In this document: positions 11,852-22,747 of the stretch, one piece after another
How the letters are laid out: every line of letters begins with the position of its first letter
How positions within the stretch are numbered: position 1 is the stretch's first letter
Source: Ephemerocybe angulata
Lineage: Eukaryota > Basidiomycota > Agaricomycetes > Agaricales > Psathyrellaceae
NCBI GenBank assembly: GCA_013368325.1
Contig: JAACJK010000111.1
Coordinates: 124,001-188,000 of the forward strand
Length of the DNA: 64,000 nucleotides
Direction of reading: 5' to 3'
Program-made: the position numbers and the translations under genes
Notes under the pieces: model-generated
What the model was told of the DNA's origin: nothing
The model's input: the letters and a program-made list of their open reading frames with translations, nothing else
Database searches by the model: none

Positions 11852-12880
11852 TTACGTCCTCATAGCCTCCACATTCTCTTTCCCCGCCGCATCAGCGGCA
11901 GTGTCACCAGCAGCGTCGCCAACCGCATCCGCCCTCTCCTTCCCCTTATCGCCCTTCCCTCTCCCCCTCCTCCTCGGCTTCTTTGATCCTTCACCACCGT
12001 CGCCTCCACCGTCCTCCCTCGACCTCGGCACCTGCGGCGGATGAACATACCACTCGCCCTCCACCCTCAAATTCCTAAACGGCCTCCTCGGATCGCGCAC
12101 TCCCTCCGCAGGCACAGCTCCAACGGGCGGCGGCACCCGCGTCTCCTCTTCCTTATCATTCGCATCGGGCGGTGGTGGAGTCGAGAACGGGGACGGCGTA
12201 GGCGTAGTGTACGTCGCAATCATCACTTTACCCTTCTTCTTCGAGCCCGAACCTCCTTTGGCCGCACTCCCTCCGGTGAGCGAGAGCACCTTGTGGCTCG
12301 TCTTCACCTCCACTGGCGGTGTGCTTGCGCCCGAACCTGACGGACCGCCAGCGAGGGTGGGGAAAGCTCCGACCGCAGCCCGGCGCTCCTCCTCCTTCCG
12401 TATCCGCTCCTCTTCCTCCTTCACCAGTGTCTCGTCGACCTCCTCCTCCAGCTTCCTGACCAAATCTTCCCTCTGCACGGGCGAAAGCAAAGGGCTGAAA
12501 CACGACGGGCACGAATGCGCTGGGGAGTTCATCGCACAGATTACCAGCCCACACCCAATCGCATTCCCATTCGTGGATGATCCTGAAGCGATCCCCATGC
12601 AGATCGGGGCATACGGCGAGAGGCCGTGTACTCTTGCCTGGCAGAAACAGCCGCCCTTGGGGTCGGGGTCCGCCAATGAAGCGTACTTGAGTGCATGGAC
12701 GAGCCGAGAGAGCTCGGCGACGCGGGGGGACATCGGGAGCCCATTGTTCTGCTGCTGCGCGCCTTTCTTGCGCTGGGGCTGGGTGGGTTTAGGGGTGACG
12801 GTGCGTGAGGGGATCCGGTCTGAGGGGAGGGAGGAGGAGGCGGACCAAGCAGTTTTAGGCGCCATGATGGTAGGAGGCAA
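11852..12880 (-). CDS. TRIP4/ASC-1-like C2HC5 zinc-finger protein
   Basis: Uninterrupted 342-residue frame. Residues about 76-125 show the C2HC5 pattern of activating signal cointegrator 1: CFCQARVHGL, then ICMG, GCGLVICAMNSP, and CPSC followed by SPLL. TRIP4/ASC-1 is a transcription coactivator and part of the ribosome-rescue ASC-1 complex. A 12-residue Ser/Asn-rich insertion splits the central Cys pair and is also in the decayed copy downstream in the array. A charged helical stretch (EEEERIRKEEERR) follows, then a Gly/Ser-rich region with FPTLAGG, and a basic C-terminus. Two Met are possible starts (12880 and 12865); the first is used. The ASCH domain of full-length TRIP4 is not seen. The transposon ends just past the stop codon, so the two genes converge with about 280 bp between their stops. 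Confidence 0.75.
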   Translation of the reverse strand: MPPTIMAPKTAWSASSSLPSDRIPSRTVTPKPTQPQRKKGAQQQNNGLPMSPRVAELSRLVHALKYASLADPDPKGGCFCQARVHGLSPYAPICMGIASGSSTNGNAIGCGLVICAMNSPAHSCPSCFSPLLSPVQREDLVRKLEEEVDETLVKEEEERIRKEEERRAAVGAFPTLAGGPSGSGASTPPVEVKTSHKVLSLTGGSAAKGGSGSKKKGKVMIATYTTPTPSPFSTPPPPDANDKEEETRVPPPVGAVPAEGVRDPRRPFRNLRVEGEWYVHPPQVPRSREDGGGDGGEGSKKPRRRGRGKGDKGKERADAVGDAAGDTAADAAGKENVEAMRT

Positions 12881-13169
12881 GGAGGGTACGTGAGAGTTGA
12901 TGTGGTTTCGGCTGGGCTGGACTGATTAGATTAGATCGGGGCTTCTTAGGGGCTCATCCCACTTGACCGAGTTCGTCGGGTTTATGCCAGTACAGTGTTT
13001 AGCGAGATGGAGGGGAGGAAAGGAATCATATATAAGTGTCCTTTGCCAGTACAATTCCGGGTCGAGTATAGAGAGAAAAGGGGAAAGTTACTTTTTGGCG
13101 CCGGAGTCAGTCTCATACGAAGCCTTCGACTCAAGAGTTAATATAATTGGGCCTTGAAACTCAATACAC

Positions 13170-13457
13170 TTACAGAGTTCTCTCATGCCCACCCAGGAAC
13201 TGGTCGATGAAGGCAGCCCCTGGAAAAGGCGTGATTAGCAATATCTTAGACCAGCTCAAGACGAGAAACATCCACTTGTAGTGCTCGCTACCATCAGGGT
13301 TGCTAATCGGCGCGCGTTTATCTTCATAGTTGAACCAGACGCCCCGTGGCGATGACCGGGCGTAAACCTTTCCACTCGCTGTGCAACGGTGAGCAAGGAA
13401 GGGTTTGGTATCAGTTACATCTTCTTTTCCCAGTTGGTCCCTTGCTTGACACACCAT
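13170..13457 (-). other. Open segment of unknown nature, duplicated at 14.65 kb
   Basis: Minus-strand open frame of 95 codons containing WFNYEDKRAPISNPDG. A decayed relative lies at about 14650-14800 (shared blocks around GTTGAAC and the following GC-rich stretch). It moved together with the TRIP4-like gene in a tandem duplication. No family recognised; it could be an exon or noncoding repeat. Confidence 0.3.
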
Positions 13458-13589
13458 GCTTCTATGGACCCTCGGTCCAAGGCTTATCTACATTTCCAGC
13501 GTCGTCTCCCCGTTGCTCATTCTGTAAAGTGATGATCAGTACAACGAGCACGAAGAGAGCAGTAAACGCACCCACAAATCCAACTCAAG

Positions 13590-14395
13590 TCGTACAATCG
13601 CACCTTCCACAATCTCTTTCCCCGCAATATTGGCATCGTTGGCTTCAACAACGCCGCCAACCGCATCACCCCTCTCCTTCCCTTTCCCCTTCTCCCCCTT
13701 TCGCGACAGTGATAGGCATGGCGTGCCCCATCACAATATTTGTGATTTATGGACTAGATTGCTCGCCCCCATGCACGGGTTTACACTCTCCTCTGCACCT
13801 GCGGCGGATGAAGTACCACTCGCCCTCCACTCTCAAACACATAAACGGCCTCCTCGGAGCGTGCACTCGCCGCGCAGGGACAGCTTCCCACATGCGGCGG
13901 GGAGCGCATGTCCTCTTGGGATGGTGTGGGTGTGGTGTACGTCGCAATCATTCAATCATTGCGACGTACACCACATCTGCACCATGTGACCTTTCCGTAA
14001 CCGTTCCTCCCCCTCCTTTGGCATAGTTTCGTTGATTTACTCCGTGAGTTTCGTGACGATGTCGTCTCTCTGCACTGGCGAAAGAAGCGGGCTGAAGCAC
14101 GACGGGAACGAACGCGCTGGTGAGTTCATAGAGCATATCAACGATTCGCATCCATTCGCATTCCCGTTCGAGGACGACGACGACGACGAAGCAATCCCGG
14201 TACATATCGGAGCGTGCTTGGGGGCATGCAGAGAGCTCGGTGACGCGCTGGGACATCGGGAGACCATTGTTCTGCTGCTAGGGGCCGCCCTTCTTGCGCT
14301 GAAATTCAATGAGCTTAGGGGTGACGGTACGAGAGGATCTGGTCGGAGGGGAGGGAGGAGGAGGCGGACCAGATGGTTTTAGGCGCCATGATGAT
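13590..14395 (-). pseudogene. Decayed tandem copy of the TRIP4-like gene
   Basis: The start context and MAPKT are preserved near 14390, and the frame then holds SSRTVTPKLIEFQRKKG, later PICTG, a Ser-run insertion, and SPLLSPVQRDD, matching the intact gene at 11852-12880. Frames change several times, and the Cys equivalents CGLVIC and CPSC have become CESLIC and FPSC. Fragments of the C-terminal coding region are recognisable down to about 13600. This copy has no transposon at its 3' side. Confidence 0.8.
13936..13974. repeat. Hairpin with 15-bp arms
   Basis: GGTGTACGTCGCAAT and its exact complement ATTGCGACGTACACC are separated by nine bases. The intact paralogue has only one arm, so the second arose in the pseudogene as a local inverted duplication. 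Confidence 0.85.
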
Positions 14396-14829
14396 GGAAG
14401 GAGGCAAGGGGCGTGCGTGGGAGTTGATGTCCCTTGCGGCAGGATTAGGCTGATTAGATTAGATCCAGGGCGACTTCGTCCATAAAGTTCGTCGTGTTTA
14501 TTATAGGTAAAGAATAGAATATAGGTAATAGACTGACAGACAGATGTGTGGACTAGGAGGCAACTTGCAAAGATGATAATAGCAACTAGGAGGCAGAGGG
14601 TCCTTAAAATTGGGCGACACACTCCGAGTCGACACTTGAAGTAGATCAGGGATCTAATCTAATCAGTCTAAAAGGCTCGCCACCATCTCGGCGTGCGTTT
14701 GTCTTCGTAGTTGAACTACATAGACGGCCCCAGGCCCCAGTGGCAATGACCGCGGCGCCGCCCTTCACACTTGCTGCGCAGTGAGCCTAAGTGTCTAACT
14801 GTGCGCCAAGGAGTTCATGCTCAGAAGGT

Positions 14830-16100
14830 ACGCGGCGCTGGGGGCTCGTAATCACAGCGGCGACGAATGCTAAGCTTACAGATGCGTAGCAGCAGCGTAT
14901 TGTTTGAGCTTACAATAGATCTCTCGTTTGTGATCGTCACCTCAACAGATGTCTCGACACCGGTCGGGTTAGTATGCGGTACAGGAAGAGTACACCGTAG
15001 TTCTACTCTCCAGCTTAAAGGTAATTTATTTCTCGAGCGGCATTGGTATTGTAGCAGATTGGATCATACGCTCGCACTGCAACTTTTGGGATACGTCTCG
15101 GGATTGGGCTCGAGTTCGTATTCACCGTCATCCCATGTGGCATTATTGTCTTCCCCCAGCCAGGGACTAATTGAGAAAGGAAACGAGAAAGCCATAGCTT
15201 CAATTTAACCTGAGAAAGAGGAAGAGATATGCTTTTTGACTCGAGCATCAGAGGGCCTCTACGAGCTGCCGTGAAGGTGAGAACGATGATCAGAGTTGCA
15301 GAAGACGACGCGCTGCCATAAGCAAGGATGTCAGAGAAGCGATTGTACGGGTAATCTGCCGCAAATAATTATAACCTCAGTCGAATGCTACGCAGAGAAG
15401 CCCCTCCATGTGTGTGGTCGTACAGATTTTAGGAGCAAAAACCACTCACCAGTGAAGCGATCGATTGCCAACTGCCTGGGGCAGGGGGTTTTAAAATAGG
15501 CGCCCATGAAAAGCGCGCTGTGGCGAGACAAATCCAGCTGATGTGCGCACTGAGTCCTCCTCTACGAGAGATGGATCGCACAATGTACGCTGGATAACCC
15601 TTCCATCTAAAGGGCTGCGTGTACTTCAAGCGCCCTGGCCATCATAGGAGCTATGTAGATAAGTATTTGGTGTTGGCGGCGGCGAGTGTATTCTTGGATG
15701 GAAGCCATCTGATAGCATATCATATGCCAATGTAACCAGCTGTGCATCATACTCGCTATCAGGGGGGCTGGAAGCAACCCTGGAGATCTCTCCGTGGACA
15801 CGTTTTGGAGGCTGATCATTGCGAGCTTTATTGGACGACCACATGGCCATTCATCACAATCTTGGCCAACTTATTCGTACGCTCACCAGCCAAATCTTTA
15901 CATCGGACATCGGAGGGCCATATCGTCGAACTTTAAGCCGAGATTGTTCTGATAACGTGTAAGTTTGAAATAAGTAAATATCTTACAGACCGGCTACGTA
16001 TGGCTGCTCGACCAAGGTGCCCACCGACACGGATTCTGGCTGCCGGCATGAGACTCATGAGCACCTTCATCCGCTTCATCCGGTCGGGAAACCGGATACC
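14830..16100. other. Intergenic; no gene seen
   Basis: Several frames up to about 110 codons are open, but none shows recognisable motifs, splice partners or paralogues within the window. Confidence 0.4.
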
Positions 16101-16387
16101 CCTTTTCCGGTGCTTCCTCTGGCTTCCTGCATTTTCCATTGGCCCCACCAGGCTCCACCCCAACGCGGCATTTAAAGATAGCCAGATAGGCGCGCCATTC
16201 AAATTGTGCGCGACCGTGACTGAGGCTGAATCTCAGGGCTCGTCTGTGCGGGAGTTGAATGGCTCTTATGCAGCAGATAAACGAACTGATCTTCCCAAAG
16301 GCTCAAGTATGTCATGATAGGGCATGATCAGTTACATTTTTCTCAACGGAGATAGGATCGAGTTCAGGGTCTGCCACCACGCCAGTG

Positions 16388-16395
16388 TATAAAAG
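16388..16395 (+). promoter_or_regulatory. TATA box of secreted finger copy B
   Basis: TATAAAAG 63 bp upstream of the start codon. The following 50 bp are almost identical to the same region of copy C. Confidence 0.65.
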
Positions 16396-16450
16396 CAAAC
16401 GGCCATCTCTCAAGCTACGTCGACAAATAACCCCGCTGTACATATCCAAC

Positions 16451-16906
16451 ATGCGCGTCTCACTCTTTGCCATTCTACCCATCGCACTCGCATTGGCGTC
16501 GACTGTCACAGCCTACTACGATGTAAGTACGGAGTCCTCTCGATAATTCCGGTAGAGTGCAGACCACTAACTGGAACCTGACAGGATGACTTCGAAGCAA
16601 GAGACTACATTGACGACCTCGCTACACGCGACTATGGACTTGGCGACGACATCCTCGGCGCTCGGAATCTTCTTGTTGATATATCGACGAGGGACCTCGT
16701 GGAAGAGCTTACCAGGCGCGCATCAAGCTCGACAAGATGGTGGTGCTCTTGCGGCCGTGCGACCTTTTCGAAAGAACCGATGGTTAGTATTTCTGTGGCT
16801 TCATAGAGAGGGCCACCCTGATGAATCATACCAGCTCCATGACCCTGCACATCCAGAACTAGGGAACCCGGGGCACCGTCTATACATATTGCGGCAGCGG
16901 ATATAA
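16451..16906 (+). CDS. Small secreted protein with C2H2-like finger (copy B)
   Basis: Exons 16451-16522, 16585-16782 and 16835-16906, all phase 0, give 113 residues. The signal peptide differs from copy A at three positions. The middle keeps EARDYIDDLATRDYG and STRDLVEEL. The finger begins CSCGRATFSKEPM; after the intron come LHDPAHPELGNPGH, so His residues are present but the spacing differs from copy A (11 residues to the first His). The intron starts GTTAGTAT and ends ACCAG exactly as in copies A and C. The 3' flank (AACAATCGGG, TTTGGTTTTGCTGTAACCA) is shared with copy C. Function unknown; secretion inferred from the N-terminus. Confidence 0.75.
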
Positions 16907-16919
16907 CAATCGGGGTCTG

Positions 16920-17890
16920 GGGTGTGACCTAACAATTTGGTTTTGCTGTAACCAATAGAAGCCATGTGCCGCGGAGCAGTTTGTACCAGTGGGCACTCCT
17001 GGCCGCTCCCGGGGTACGCCTGGGCGATTCCGGGGGCTGCTGGACGCAGACGGGTGAATATAGGCCTTACTAGAGATGCCTAGGGGAGCGGTCTGGTCTG
17101 GGGCGGGCAGGCGGATGGATGCTGCGGGAGGAGATGAGGTCTGGAGGGAGGGAAGCACAGAGACACGCGACTCAGAGTCGTATATCAGGTGCCCGGGCTG
17201 GGCAGCACGCATGCGATGGGCCAAGCTTCTGACCACCCGAAGTTGGAGAGCAATTGGAGGGCGTTGGAGCTGCTACATACAATCGAGACGAACACAACCA
17301 GACACACAACCTCCTCCTCCCTGTGATCAGTAGTGCATCCGATATCAATAGATCATGATGGACTTGAAACTTTGAATTGGTTTTTTCGTAGCATCCTAGC
17401 AACGAGAACACATTGCTCTCTGACCGGTTGACATCATCTATTCATGCAGAGCTTCGCCAAATACTTCGATCTCCCAAGCCTGCTTACACCAAGCTTACGC
17501 TTCTCGATAACTTTCCGGGCGGCACTTCGCGAGGCACCTGCCCTGTAGTACCAAGCTTCTCTTGCATAGAAGTAAAGAGTGGCGTTAAGTCGAAATGCTA
17601 CGTACAGAGGACAAAAATGATGAAGTAGACTGTTGTACACGACTGGTTACAGGGTTATGAAGCAATGTCGATTGTGGTACGTCTGTGAATGCGACGCGCC
17701 TTGATGAGCAGGGTGATAGACAAACCGAAAGGCGGGACTGCCAATATCGACCAAGCGAACGTGCACAGATTAACACGAAAACCCACGAAACGCGCCTGGG
17801 CCTCCGAGGCCGCTGGGCGCCTATCACTATGACGGCGTTTCTCAATTAGGCCAATGACCCCGTTGGACCGAGGCCCAGGCTCCAGAACCG
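16920..17890. other. Spacer between duplicated secreted-protein genes
   Basis: Begins with 3' flank shared with copy C; otherwise no gene is supported. Open frames near 17076 and 17172 lack motifs. Confidence 0.4.
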
Positions 17891-18156
17891 GAGATGCCCC
17901 TACGTAGGTCCCCTGCTTGCCCCTGCTCGGCTCACCCTTGCACATCCAAGTCCCTACGCGTCCGCGCCCCGTCCAGGCTACGTCCAGGTGTTTCCACCAG
18001 GCAGCACCACATCTGTGCGGAAGTTGACCTGGCTCCTACACAGGTAGCAGATACACAAGTGGATCTTCTCAAAGGCTCAAGTGTGTCAGATCAGCTGAAT
18101 TGTTGGGAACCGCCCAACTGAGCTGGGATTTCGTTCAGGGTCGGCGACCACCAGCA

Positions 18157-18164
18157 TATAAAAG
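18157..18164 (+). promoter_or_regulatory. TATA box of secreted finger copy C
   Basis: TATAAAAG 59 bp upstream of the start at 18216, within a block nearly identical to that before copy B. Confidence 0.65.
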
Positions 18165-18215
18165 CAAACGGCCATCTCTCAAGCTACGGGGACAAATAAC
18201 CCCGCTGTATTTACC

Positions 18216-18810
18216 ATGCGCGTCTCGCGCCTTGCCATTCTACCCATCGCCCTCGCCTTGGCATCCACTGTCACGGCCTACTACGATGTAAGTACGACGT
18301 TCTCTCGATATGCAGGTCGCCAAGTCGAATCTGACAGGATGACTTCAAGGCAAGGGCCGACTACATTAACGACCTCGCTACACGCGACTATGGACTCGAG
18401 GACGACGTCCTCGGCACTCGGAACCTTCTCATTGATATGTCGACGAGGGACATCGTGGAAGAGCTGAAGAGGCGCGGAGTAGAAAAACCGAGATTTATAT
18501 GCTTTTGCGGTGCGGCCTTCGCATTCTCGGACAGAGCGGAGGTTAGTATCTCCGTGACTTGTAAAGCTAGGGCCACACTGATTGACTATACCAGGCCGAG
18601 GCCCATTGTAAGAATCTCGGACAGGGTCACAAAGTACTGCCAGAAATAATTCGATGCAATTGCGGGCGGGGCTTTTCGAACGAGGTGGAGGTTAGTATCT
18701 CCGTGACTTCGTAAAGCAAGGGCCACCCTGATTAATTATACCAGCCCGAGTTCCATATGACAGAGACAGCCAAGCAGCCTGGGCACAGACTACGGAGATT
18801 GCGGCTATAA
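18216..18810 (+). CDS. Small secreted protein with two C2H2-like fingers (copy C)
   Basis: Exons 18216-18287, 18338-18541, 18595-18690 and 18745-18810, all phase 0; 145 residues. Signal peptide and acidic middle (NDLATRDYGL, STRDIVEEL) as in the paralogues. Finger 1: CFCGAAFAFSDRAE, intron, AEAHCKNLGQGH. Finger 2: CNCGRGFSNEVE, intron, PEFHMTETAKQPGH. Both introns begin GTTAGTATCTCCGTGACTT and end TATACCAG, so the finger was duplicated together with the intron that splits it. The C-terminus HRLRRLRL resembles that of copy B. The second finger extends the protein by about 32 residues. No stop or frameshift. Confidence 0.8.
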
Positions 18811-19063
18811 CAATCGGGGACTGGTGTGGCAATAATTTGGTTTTGCTGTAACCACTACAAAACTAATGAGAGCGAAAAGCCGTGTTACATTGTTTTACAT
18901 ACTACTTTGGCGACGGACAGACCTGAGGCTGAAACGTTCCTCGAGTGTGCGATCCGGAGCACAAAATCCACTCTATCCGCACCGGATGGCTTCCTGGTGT
19001 ATGTGTCATTGTGTGTGTGTAATATTCTAAGGATCCCTACGACACACACGCCGTCCGGCACAC

Positions 19064-20240
19064 CTAGTCCTCGCTCGCAGACATTTGCCCCAGCTCATCT
19101 TCAAACGTGTCTCTGACCAAGCCCTCCACGATGCCCTGCAAGTCCGCGTCCCCAACCTCCTCCCCATTCCCATTCCCGCCCGAGCCAACAACCACGACGT
19201 CCCCGAGATCCACACTAACCACGCTCGTATGGTTGCGACATCCAAAGCAGTACCCACTCTGGAAATTACCTGACAGCGTGCAGTTTCCGCACCTCCAGAT
19301 CTGAGGTGGGATGAGAGCGGTCTTCCCTCTGCGGGCTTGCGGGGAGTTGAAGACGGTAGAATGAAGCTGAGATGTAGGCGAATGGAGGAGTGAGAGGGCA
19401 GCGGAGCGCGAGATCCAGGCGATACGAGCGGCGGTCTCCCAGCCGAGGTGCGAAGCAAGAACGGAAAGGGACAGGGGCTCGGAGGTTGCTGCACTCGATG
19501 GAGAGGCCACGGAGTCAAGATCCGCAGAGGAAGCAGGTGGTGCGAGCGAAGGGAGAATAAGAGCGGTACACCCTTCAATAACCCATTCTCGGATTTTGAA
19601 TTGCAGGCCCAGCTGGACTTTCTGGAGAGCTCGGAGCGGCTCAGGCAAAGACGATAAGCTCTTGATTGAAAGGGCGCGGATCTGGTCAGTGGGCATAGCT
19701 TGCATCAGAGTGAAGCCCAAGAGGACGTGCGATATGAGTGCGTACGAGAGGCATGTCCCACATCGTGCTCAGCTTTAGAGCAGCAATCCAGCGATTGGTG
19801 TCCAGCTCCAGGGGTGCCAAGTGCCTGCGGTGGTCCTCGGTGAGTGACACGTATCGACGGAGTCCCATCGCACTGACCCTGGAGTCAAGAGAACTTCCAA
19901 GAGACTTTCGAACTCTTCATTCGTGCACCCGGGTAAGACGATGGGATGCTCGTCCGTTGTTCCTTCTATCACCACCTGTTTGATCCCACCTTCGCCAGCC
20001 TCGCTGGATGGCGTCGGAGGCAGCTCGAACATGTCTTTGAACACTTGCGAATACTTCGTCAAGTGTATACGCGGAATGCGATGGAGCTTGTCCTCAACCT
20101 ATACAGGTATGATGCAATTCATATTGCTGTTAAAGTGAACCAGTGCGTACCTGAAAAACGACGGTGTCGTAGTAGAACTTACCCCGCTGTCGGACAAGAC
20201 CTGGTCCTGGGGTGACTGTGGCTACAACTGCATCGCTCAT
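19064..20240 (-). CDS. BTB/POZ-like four-exon protein (member 1)
   Basis: Exons 20240-20151, 20098-19878, 19824-19746 and 19681-19064; phases 0, 2, 0; 335 residues. Exon 2 encodes the BTB-like core: HRIPRIHLTKYSQVFKDMF, then HPIVLPGCTNEEFESLLEVL. Exon 3 gives WIAALKLSTMWDMP, and exon 4 opens with IRALSIKSL and has LGWETAARIAW. The C-terminus carries C-x2-C-x10-C-x2-C (WRCGNC, CFGC), a zinc-ribbon-like pattern, and an acidic tail. BTB domains mediate oligomerisation and often link substrates to cullin-3; whether this family does so is unknown. Four paralogues with the same structure lie at 51776, 58031, 59435 and 61591. BTB assignment rests on recalled family consensus. Confidence 0.82.
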
Positions 20241-20259
20241 ATTGCTCAGGGGAGTTTCT

Positions 20260-21320
20260 GGAGTTAAACGTTAGACTGTGTTTGTGGTGGTTCGAGGCAA
20301 AACCGCAAGCACTTCCGAATGTCGTTCAATCGATCGTTGCAACTTCGTCGTCACGAGACTGATTGCAATTGGGCGCCTAGATAAAGGCCTTGTGGACTCT
20401 AATGTTACAAACTTGGCCATCATCAATCATGTTGATTTAGCAATGGAAAGTGAGTGAAAAGGGCCATTGACGAGGATGTGGTGATGGTCAGAGGAAAGGC
20501 GGGTAGAACCCTAACCCTTGGTATCTAGGGGTCATTCACGCGGCGGACTCGGAACCAACTTCCTCTCGGCCGATATTCAGCTGAACGGGCGCTTAAGCCT
20601 AAGGGGGTTAAAAGTCCGCAGTTCCTCGCGGTACCATCTTCTGTTATGAACCATCGCTGCCTGTCAAGTTGCGGGCTTTCTTCAAGTCCAGGCTGTCGCT
20701 TCGGCACCTCGCTGGCGTTCAGCACAGTAGCCAAAGATAAGACCAGTCAAAGTATGCTCGGCGCCGGTGAGCTAGTAAGATGAACAGCGAAAGTGACTTG
20801 AGAATCATCGAAGTCGGTGCACAGTTGATACTTGAAAGCGACGTCGCTGACCATCCGAGGTGGGTAGGCATGAAGAAAGCGAGGTTCGAGCAGATGGCCG
20901 CTGATTTCGAAAGGACAGATGTGTAAGTTGGGGCTCGGATGGCTACAGCTTCCAGTCAGAGGAGGTTGGATAGACCAAGCCAAATTAGGCGCTGAAATGG
21001 AGAGCCAAGCGCCAGAGACTGTCCCAACCGCATCTGCCCCAAGGCTCGATGGCGAGTGCCCGGGTATACCGCGGATGCTCTTCAGTTAGACTTTGTGCAA
21101 CTGGGAAAGGAATGGAATCACCACTCCAGCCTTCAAAGTTGAATGAACCGACGTTCACTGTAATATCGTATATCGCAGCGAGTGCACGAACTACCAATCC
21201 GAAAGCGCACTCAACGCCTCCCCATACCCCTCCTCGTCCTTCCCATCCCACACCGCTACACACACACAAAAGCATCAGCATCCAACCTCCTCTCCCCCCG
21301 GAGCAAACGGGTTCACATCA
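20260..21320. other. Intergenic; no gene supported
   Basis: Minus-strand frames at 20747-20983 and 20985-21281 are open but have no recognisable motif. They lie downstream of the AA9 remnant and might include decayed sequence from it; I could not show that. Confidence 0.35.
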
Positions 21321-21643
21321 ACCCAGGATCAGAGGAACGGTAGGCTCCGGGGAACGAGACCATGTAGCGCGAGGGCGGGAGGCGGCTTTGACCTGACTCT
21401 CGGTCGCGGGGAAGGACGTTCAGTTGCGCGCCTGCAGCATGACGGGTTCATTAGATAGATGATAGATAGATAAATGGATTGAGGGTGGGAGCAGGAGAGG
21501 GAGGGTGGTGGCTTGTTGTGGGGTATGAAGGGACGGGATGAGGGGTACGCACCGTTTATGATGTAGCTCGCCAACGCGCCGTGTGCGACCGCTCTCACGA
21601 CGAGGAAGGGTGCGAGGAGCAGTAGGGTCAGTGGGCTGAGCAT
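21310..21643 (-). pseudogene. AA9 polysaccharide monooxygenase remnant, internal deletion
   Basis: Exon 21643-21553 encodes a signal peptide ending AVA, then HGALASYIIN: a mature protein starting with His, as in AA9 enzymes, where His1 forms the copper brace. After an intron (GTGCGT to CTGCAG) the next segment, from 21431, reads AQLNV and then VSFPGAYRSSDPGLM, which matches the C-terminal end typical of AA9. The whole catalytic middle, about 150-180 residues with the second His and the Tyr, is missing. The frame then hits a stop after GLM; a one-base shift would continue as VNPFAPGG. So this is a first exon joined to a last exon, not a working enzyme. Confidence 0.65.
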
Positions 21644-21659
21644 CGAGGGCTCGGGATGG

Positions 21660-22740
21660 GTGGGGTGGGGGATGTGAGGGTCGAGGGGAGAGAGACTCTC
21701 GATGGTTAAACCGTTTAGGTGAGCAGCACAGTCATCTGCCGCTCCTCGAGCCGGGGTTACCCTTCTCTACCAATAATTAGCATGTCGCTTCACGTGTGGG
21801 TGATTGGCGTTACGCTTTTTATTGAGGGATAAATATATATTCGGGCTGTATCGACGCTTCTCGGTGATACGCTGGCGAAAGGTGGGGTCGGGGTGTGGGG
21901 TTTCGAGGTTGGACACAGCCCTGGGTGCACCGGTGGTGTATTGGCGTGTGTTGGTAGGCGAAGAAGGCGTATAGGTCGTGGGACAGGGATTTCAGGTGTC
22001 AGAGATGGAAGGAGGTCGCTCGATACGCGGATGGGTTCAGCGAAACGGTCCGGGAAGGATGGTGTTGGTGTGTGGCTTCTTAGTATCGTCGAGAAGTCCA
22101 CTTCATGAAAACAAAAACATAGATTCTTAACAAACTAGATAATGCACGCAAGCCGTAGTCTGTAGATCAAAGGGTTAGCAAAGGCCGTGGTGAAAGTGTC
22201 CATCGTCAACGCACCTACAATTCCTCTTACATTCGCCCCCGCCCTCCTCACCGCCGCACGAAGAGCACCGGGCCTTTCACCCCAGGTCAGCTTGTTGAGT
22301 ACGGCCTGGGCTTACTCTCTGAGATTGCCCCAACAGCTCACGTCGCACGAAGGTTGTACCTTCCACCTCCGACGCACGCTGCGATACGCACCAAACAGGG
22401 CTCCCCGCCACCAAACGACCATTCCGTCCCTCTCTTAAGTCTTCGTCCACTTCAGCATTAACACGTTCCACGATAGTTCATTCTTGAGACCTGAGGGATG
22501 GTGAGAGAGTGAGGGATCGGAGCGCCTGGGCGCGGTGATGAGGGGAGGAGGAAAGGAGCGTGGCAGGGTTGATGCGGTCTGTGCGTCGCCCGTTAGACTT
22601 CGTGATTAGATTAGATTAGATTTGCGCCTTGATCGTCGAAGCGCCGATGGAATAGAACCGCTACGAATGGCCACCAGATTATTGATACATTGACTTAAAA
22701 GACATAAAGAGCAGAACAGAGACATAATCCTAACAATCCC
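21660..22740. other. Intergenic; no gene seen
   Basis: No supported exon. It ends in GATTAGATTAGATTAGATTT at about 22600-22620, a motif also found beside both TRIP4-like copies (12922, 14451). Confidence 0.4.
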
Positions 22741-22747
22741 GGGCCTA

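Noticed and set aside
12207..12893. 228-codon plus-strand frame
   Set aside because: Complement of the TRIP4-like coding region, whose zinc ligands and decayed paralogue fix the minus strand as coding.
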